Positions 15,152-18,506 of a DNA stretch of 18,506 bases are shown here, in pieces. Under the pieces are notes generated by a model, which had not been told where the DNA came from, did no database searches, and saw nothing but the letters and a program-made list of their open reading frames with translations. The stretch comes from Bacillota bacterium (lineage in GTDB: Bacteria; Bacillota; Dethiobacteria; SKNC01), in the NCBI GenBank assembly GCA_007120745.1, contig SKNC01000008.1:1-18506 (forward strand). Reading direction: 5' to 3'. Each line of letters starts with the position of its first letter. Position 1 is the first letter of the stretch. The translations under genes and the position numbers were made by a program.

Positions 15152-16531
15152 TTAAACATTTTCCGTCCTTTCCCAAATGGCCTCGGCATCTGTATCCTGC
15201 TGCAGCAGCCTCATTTCTCCCCGCACTAAAAAATATGTGACGATAAAGGCCAGGATGTCTGCGGCGGGGAAAGCCATCCATATTCCCTGCAGCCGGAAAT
15301 ATAAAGGAAGAAGAATCACCATGGGAATAAAAAACAGCACCTGCCGGGATATAGACAAAACCAGGGCGGGCAGAGGTTTGCCCAGGGCCTGGTAGATGCT
15401 GGCCCCGATAATTTGAAAGCCCACCAGAGGAAGCGCCAGGGTGATTATTCGAATGGCCTCCACCCCTGATTCAATAAGCTCCTGTTCGCTGCTGAATAAT
15501 CGAATAAAAAACTCCGGGAAAAACATAAAGCAGAGAAATGCAAGAACGGACATACCTGTGGTCACCAGGACAGACAGCTGAATGGCCCTTCTGACCCGAT
15601 GCAGCTTTCCGGCTCCATAGTTAAATCCTACGATGGGCTGAAGGCCCTGCACAATCCCGAACATTGGCATAAAGGCAAACATCAGGAGGCGATTAACTAC
15701 CCCGAATACGGCAATGCTTAAATCCCCCCCATAAAAGGCCAGGCTGTTATTTATGATTACAACCATAATACTGGCGGAAGCCTGTCGGGTAAAAGAGCTG
15801 GCACCAATGGCCATGGTTTCCTTTAAAATATTTGGAATTATTTTTAGATACTGCACTTTAAAAACCAGCGTGCTCCTGCCGCTCAAAAAGTAATAAATGA
15901 GATAAATACTCATGGAAGCCTGGGCTAAAACTGTGGCCAGGGCTGCTCCCCTGATTCCCATGTTGAATCCAAAAATAAAGATGGGGTCCAACACAATGTT
16001 AAGCCCGGCAGAAATCAGCATGGTATTCATGGCTACCTTTGCATTCCCTTCCGCCCGGGCGGCATTATTGCAGGATACGGCCAATACAAAAAAGAACGTT
16101 CCAAAAAGGATAATACCCAGGTATTCTGCGGAGTACGGCAGGATAGACTCCGTTGCCCCAAATAACCTGAGAACCGGCTCAAGATACAACCCTCCGATCA
16201 GCATCACTGAGGCGCTGATCAAAATTACCAGGGAAATAATATTTCCAAAGGTCTTGTGGGCTCGCTCCAAATCACCTGAGCCTAAACTCCTGGAAATGAT
16301 GGAGGCGCCGCCGATACCCACGGTCTGGGCAAAGGCCATAACTAGAATTTGAATGGGAAAGACGATAGTCAACCCGGCAATTCCCATAAAGCCTACTGCT
16401 CTTCCCACAAAAATGGTATCTACAATATTGTACATGGCCTGAACCAGCATTCCCACCATGGCGGGGGCAGAAAGCCGGTACAGCAGTTTCCCTATCTTTT
16501 CCTTGGCCAAAATTTGGCTGTGTTCATTCAT
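15152..16531 (-). CDS. MATE family efflux transporter
   Basis: This is a 459-residue polytopic membrane protein with about 12 hydrophobic segments, as expected for cation-coupled multidrug and toxic-compound exporters. The N-terminal half opens with the MATE-typical QAMYNIVDTIFVGRAVG (31-47, including the conserved Asp38), followed by VFPIQILVMAFAQTVGIGGASIISRSLGSGD (first-half loop motif). The C-terminal half carries GIVQGLQPIVGFNYGAG, the second conserved repeat motif. The C-terminus is a short charged tail. ATG at 16531 is preceded by GAGGG at 7 nt. The substrate is unknown; it is closest in style to the DinF/MepA-like branch, judged by motif only. It may be the last gene of a minus-strand unit with the DUF4321 and SRAP genes (gaps of 151 and 120 bp). 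Confidence 0.93.
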   Translation of the reverse strand: MNEHSQILAKEKIGKLLYRLSAPAMVGMLVQAMYNIVDTIFVGRAVGFMGIAGLTIVFPIQILVMAFAQTVGIGGASIISRSLGSGDLERAHKTFGNIISLVILISASVMLIGGLYLEPVLRLFGATESILPYSAEYLGIILFGTFFFVLAVSCNNAARAEGNAKVAMNTMLISAGLNIVLDPIFIFGFNMGIRGAALATVLAQASMSIYLIYYFLSGRSTLVFKVQYLKIIPNILKETMAIGASSFTRQASASIMVVIINNSLAFYGGDLSIAVFGVVNRLLMFAFMPMFGIVQGLQPIVGFNYGAGKLHRVRRAIQLSVLVTTGMSVLAFLCFMFFPEFFIRLFSSEQELIESGVEAIRIITLALPLVGFQIIGASIYQALGKPLPALVLSISRQVLFFIPMVILLPLYFRLQGIWMAFPAADILAFIVTYFLVRGEMRLLQQDTDAEAIWERTENV

Positions 16532-16682
16532 AAATTTCCCTCACATCTTCTGCATTGTATGTTTCTGCATTCTTGGTTATTCTTACGGGCCAAAGTTTTC
16601 AATAAATCAGAAATCTTCTACAGGGACAGTATAAATTCTTTTTTTATCAATGAAATCTTAATATCTCTCCTACCCACACTCT

Positions 16683-16931
16683 CTATAATTTCCGGTAGAT
16701 AAAAAGCACCAGAGCAAGTCCCAGTACACTGGCCAAATTAATCCTTACCAGGACGTCAATATCCCAGACTAAAATAATAAAGTCTCCAGCAGGGTTCCAC
16801 CGAATTTGGGCGGACTCAAAAATATAGGGAACACCCAGCTGCGATAATATATCCCCCACGATGCTTCCCAAAAGTACTCCAATTACCAAAAGGACTACCA
16901 GTACAGGGGTAGATTGTTTCAGTTTTGCCAT
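16683..16931 (-). CDS. DUF4321 small membrane protein
   Basis: This 82-residue protein has two membrane segments (about 9-28 and 62-80) separated by a short, probably extracytoplasmic, loop containing GVPYIFES. The ending VRINLASVLGLALVLFIYRK, with the conserved N-L-A-x-x-L-G-L core and terminal YRKL, matches the DUF4321 family found widely in Clostridia and Bacilli. The family has no known function. The ATG at 16931 follows GAGGAGGAATCAGAT, a strong ribosome binding site. It lies between the MATE gene and the SRAP gene in the same orientation. Confidence 0.85.
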   Translation of the reverse strand: MAKLKQSTPVLVVLLVIGVLLGSIVGDILSQLGVPYIFESAQIRWNPAGDFIILVWDIDVLVRINLASVLGLALVLFIYRKL

Positions 16932-17051
16932 ATCTGATTCCTCCTCAAACCTTCCTTATCTCTCTTAACGCTATCTATCTAAACGCTGATCCCTGTTACA
17001 GGTTCGCCGTGTGAAGGCCTGGTTTTAAGCCCTGATTTCTATGAAAAAGCC

Positions 17052-17654
17052 TCAGGTTTTAACCATTATTAATGGTTTCTCCTCCTCGTTATAGGGAACT
17101 AAAAGACTTTTTAGAAGTGCGGGGTCCTTAATATCAGGGTCCAACCATAAATCTTCTTTTTCCCGGGGGAGTATCACCGGCATGCGGGGATGAACTTCAA
17201 TCACCTGCTCATTTGAAGCGGTTGTTATGATAACAAACCCTTCAAATTCAGTACCGCTGCTGTCTTTAAATAGACTGTATATTCCCGCCATGGAAAATAA
17301 TGAATTATCCTCCATGGAGATTAAATGTTTTTCACTCCTGCCGTCCGCTTTTTTCCATTCAAAAAACCCCTCTGCGGGAATTAAACATCTTCTTTCCAAA
17401 AAAGGCCGTTTAAAGAGAGGCTTTGAATCTACCGTCTCCCCCCGGGCATTAATGACCAGGTTCTTCTTAAACCTTAAGGGGAAACCCCACTTCAGAATTT
17501 TTAATTCCCTCTCCCCCTGGTCAATCACCGCGGGAACGATTTGAGAGGGGAATATTTCATTTTGTGGAGTATATTCCGTTTCTAACTTCTTACTAATCAG
17601 GTACCTTCTCATTAATGCATGCAGGGCTGCTCCCTGTTTATATCTTCCACACAT
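17052..17654 (-). CDS. SRAP family protein (YedK/HMCES-like abasic-site crosslinking protein)
   Basis: SRAP proteins covalently trap abasic sites in single-stranded DNA through the N-terminal cysteine, shielding them during replication. The 200-residue sequence begins MCGRY, so Cys2 becomes the active N-terminus after Met removal. It carries the conserved VINARGET (N69, R71, E73), the IPAEGFFEW block with catalytic Glu99, and EVHPRMPVIL with His155, the expected catalytic set. ATG at 17654 has AAGGAG 8 nt upstream. No lexA or phage genes are adjacent, so it is probably a housekeeping copy. No LexA-type operator was noticed. A possible small ORF overlaps its start. Confidence 0.93.
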   Translation of the reverse strand: MCGRYKQGAALHALMRRYLISKKLETEYTPQNEIFPSQIVPAVIDQGERELKILKWGFPLRFKKNLVINARGETVDSKPLFKRPFLERRCLIPAEGFFEWKKADGRSEKHLISMEDNSLFSMAGIYSLFKDSSGTEFEGFVIITTASNEQVIEVHPRMPVILPREKEDLWLDPDIKDPALLKSLLVPYNEEEKPLIMVKT

Positions 17655-17740
17655 CCCGGTTTCTCCTTCATAAGAAGTCTCCTTGCACCCAATGCTGAAG
17701 CCAGGAGCTTAAAAAGCTTATTTCCAAACAATTTCCCCAT
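17612..17740 (-). CDS. Candidate 42-aa small ORF overlapping the SRAP gene start
   Basis: An ATG at 17740, preceded by AAGGAAG at about 9 nt, opens a frame beginning MGKLFGNKLFKLLASALGAR, a basic amphipathic stretch, and ending at a TAA 43 nt inside the SRAP gene in another frame. It runs through the SRAP ribosome binding site, so translation of one could affect the other. No family is recognised. It may be a chance frame in the SRAP leader. Confidence 0.25.
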   Translation of the reverse strand: MGKLFGNKLFKLLASALGARRLLMKEKPGCVEDINREQPCMH

Positions 17741-17865
17741 AAAATCTTTACTTCCTTATAATCATTTTATCATATCCTATCCATCTACTGAACCAGCCTG
17801 GATGAATAAGTCTTTTAAGGGAGACATAATGATTTTAGTAAAACAGGGAAAAAGCCGTACCAAGT

Positions 17866-17898
17866 AAAAAGCCTTTCTCATGGAGAAAGGCTTTTTTT
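17866..17898. terminator. Bidirectional Rho-independent terminator downstream of the rubrerythrin gene
   Basis: A perfect 14-bp inverted repeat AAAAAGCCTTTCTC/GAGAAAGGCTTTTT with a 3-nt loop is flanked by an A-run on one side and T-run on the other. It starts 5 bp past the rubrerythrin stop on the minus strand, its most likely client. It would also stop any plus-strand transcript, such as one carrying a 12-codon frame at 17829-17867. Confidence 0.93.
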
Positions 17899-17902
17899 CT
17901 TG

Positions 17903-18418
17903 TTATCTGTATACACTGGATATTTTCAGGTGTTCCGATTCAATTTCGGAGAGGGCTCTGAATACCTCCGCTACCCTGGGTTCCGGGGCCCGATTGGCAG
18001 CCTCCTGGTAGAATTTAATGGCCCTGCTTTCTCTCTTATGAGCATCCAGCATATTTTCAGGGTCACTATCACTGCAGGTAACATCCGGCAGAGGAGGTTC
18101 ATCCTCTCCAATCATTTTACACAAAAGTTCAGCATGTTCCATTTCCTGCTTGGACAGTCTTTTGAAAATTGACTGGGTAATCTGGGTTTCTGCTTTCCCG
18201 GCAGCACACTTATAAAAAGCGGAGTTGTTTAATTCCAGGTCAATGGCCGCCTTAATATCCTTGTAACTCTGTTCAGACATTTCTACTTTCCCATAGTCAA
18301 TCCATTCTGCAGCGGGAACAAAGTGCCTGAAGGACGCTCCACAAAATGGGCACCGGTCGGGTATCTCTTGTCCCAGATACGTTTCACCACAAATTAGACA
18401 GCGATACGGATCTAACAA
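17903..18418 (-). CDS. Reverse rubrerythrin-type protein (N-terminal rubredoxin-like, C-terminal diiron domain)
   Basis: This is probably a cytoplasmic NAD(P)H-peroxide reductase component for oxidative-stress defence in an anaerobe. The order is reversed relative to classical rubrerythrin. A rubredoxin-like zinc/iron knuckle comes first (C7, C10, C23, C26), followed by a ferritin-like four-helix domain carrying a full set of diiron ligands: E62, E92xxH95, E130 and E160xxH163. The length of 171 residues is usual for reverse rubrerythrins described in Clostridium. It starts with TTG at 18418, supported by AAGGAGGAGA immediately upstream; no in-frame ATG is nearby. It is monocistronic, with its own promoter and terminator. 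The promoter overlaps a palindrome that could be a redox-regulator operator. Confidence 0.9.
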   Translation of the reverse strand: MLDPYRCLICGETYLGQEIPDRCPFCGASFRHFVPAAEWIDYGKVEMSEQSYKDIKAAIDLELNNSAFYKCAAGKAETQITQSIFKRLSKQEMEHAELLCKMIGEDEPPLPDVTCSDSDPENMLDAHKRESRAIKFYQEAANRAPEPRVAEVFRALSEIESEHLKISSVYR

Positions 18419-18463
18419 ATTATCTCCTCCTTCTTTAGATAAAAAATTACGGGATGTTTACTT

Positions 18464-18483
18464 TGATATAATTTATTATATCA
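18464..18483. promoter_or_regulatory. Perfect 9-2-9 palindrome overlapping the rubrerythrin -10 region (putative operator)
   Basis: TGATATAATTTATTATATCA is a perfect inverted repeat (9-bp arms, 2-bp centre). It covers the -10 box of the rubrerythrin promoter, the position expected for a repressor site. It resembles Fur/PerR-type boxes (TTATAAT/ATTATAA half-sites) in composition but does not have their 7-1-7 spacing. Confidence 0.55.
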
Positions 18484-18503
18484 TATAGTTTTTTTACTAA
18501 CAA
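18475..18503 (-). promoter_or_regulatory. Sigma-A type promoter of the rubrerythrin gene
   Basis: On the minus strand, TTGTTA (18503-18498), a 17-bp spacer and a perfect TATAAT (18480-18475) lie about 57 bp upstream of the TTG start. Transcription would begin near 18468, inside the palindrome. Confidence 0.65.
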
Positions 18504-18506
18504 CAA

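Noticed and set aside
16981..17051. Near-direct repeat GCCTGGTTTTAAGCC / GCCTCAGGTTTTAACC after the SRAP gene
   Set aside because: The two copies are imperfect and do not form a stable hairpin with a T-run, so neither a terminator nor a repeat family is supported.
17619..17867. 82-codon plus-strand frame opposite the SRAP start
   Set aside because: Its first part is antisense to SRAP, it has no ribosome site at its ATG, and its composition is not protein-like.

Overview
The window looks like chromosomal DNA of a spore-forming, anaerobic, low-to-mid GC Firmicute (Clostridia-like). The reasons are a GerA-family spore germination gene, a reverse-type rubrerythrin (an oxygen-defence protein typical of anaerobes), strong AGGAGG-type ribosome binding sites with some GTG and TTG starts, and simple Rho-independent terminators. 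The trehalose genes (treT, treZ) would suit a salt- or stress-tolerant organism, but that is inference. I saw no rRNA, tRNA, CRISPR array, intact insertion sequence or prophage gene.

Layout. Positions 1-1042 (-) hold the N-terminal part of a GerA-type germination protein that leaves the left edge. Next come a small nitroreductase (-) and a long, divergent purC (SAICAR synthetase, -). From 3193 to 10861 lies an alpha-glucan/trehalose block: a CBM41-like/CBM48/GH13 enzyme and a GH57 enzyme in tandem (+), treZ (-) running tail-to-tail into the GH57 gene with a 17-bp overlap, then treT (+) diverging from treZ. Between treZ and treT is an open frame without a start codon that may be the remnant of a gene. 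An 834-residue 7TM-PAS-PAS-GGDEF-HD-GYP cyclic-di-GMP protein (-) converges on treT with only 3 bp between stop codons. A 410-bp gap with a good sigma-A promoter leads into pgi (+), which shares a bidirectional terminator with a MATE transporter (-). Then, all on the minus strand, come a DUF4321 membrane protein, a SRAP/YedK-HMCES DNA-protein crosslink protein and a TTG-started reverse rubrerythrin whose promoter overlaps a perfect 9-2-9 palindrome.

How it may work together. The GH13 and GH57 enzymes probably trim or remodel storage alpha-glucan. TreZ releases trehalose from maltooligosyl-trehalose, and TreT makes (or reversibly splits) trehalose from NDP-glucose and glucose. Pgi connects glucose-6-phosphate to glycolysis. 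TreY, the usual partner of TreZ, is not in the window. The most useful leads are the mixed TreT/TreZ/GH13/GH57 locus, the start-less frame upstream of treZ, the rubrerythrin operator, and a REP-like boundary motif between the GH13 and GH57 genes.
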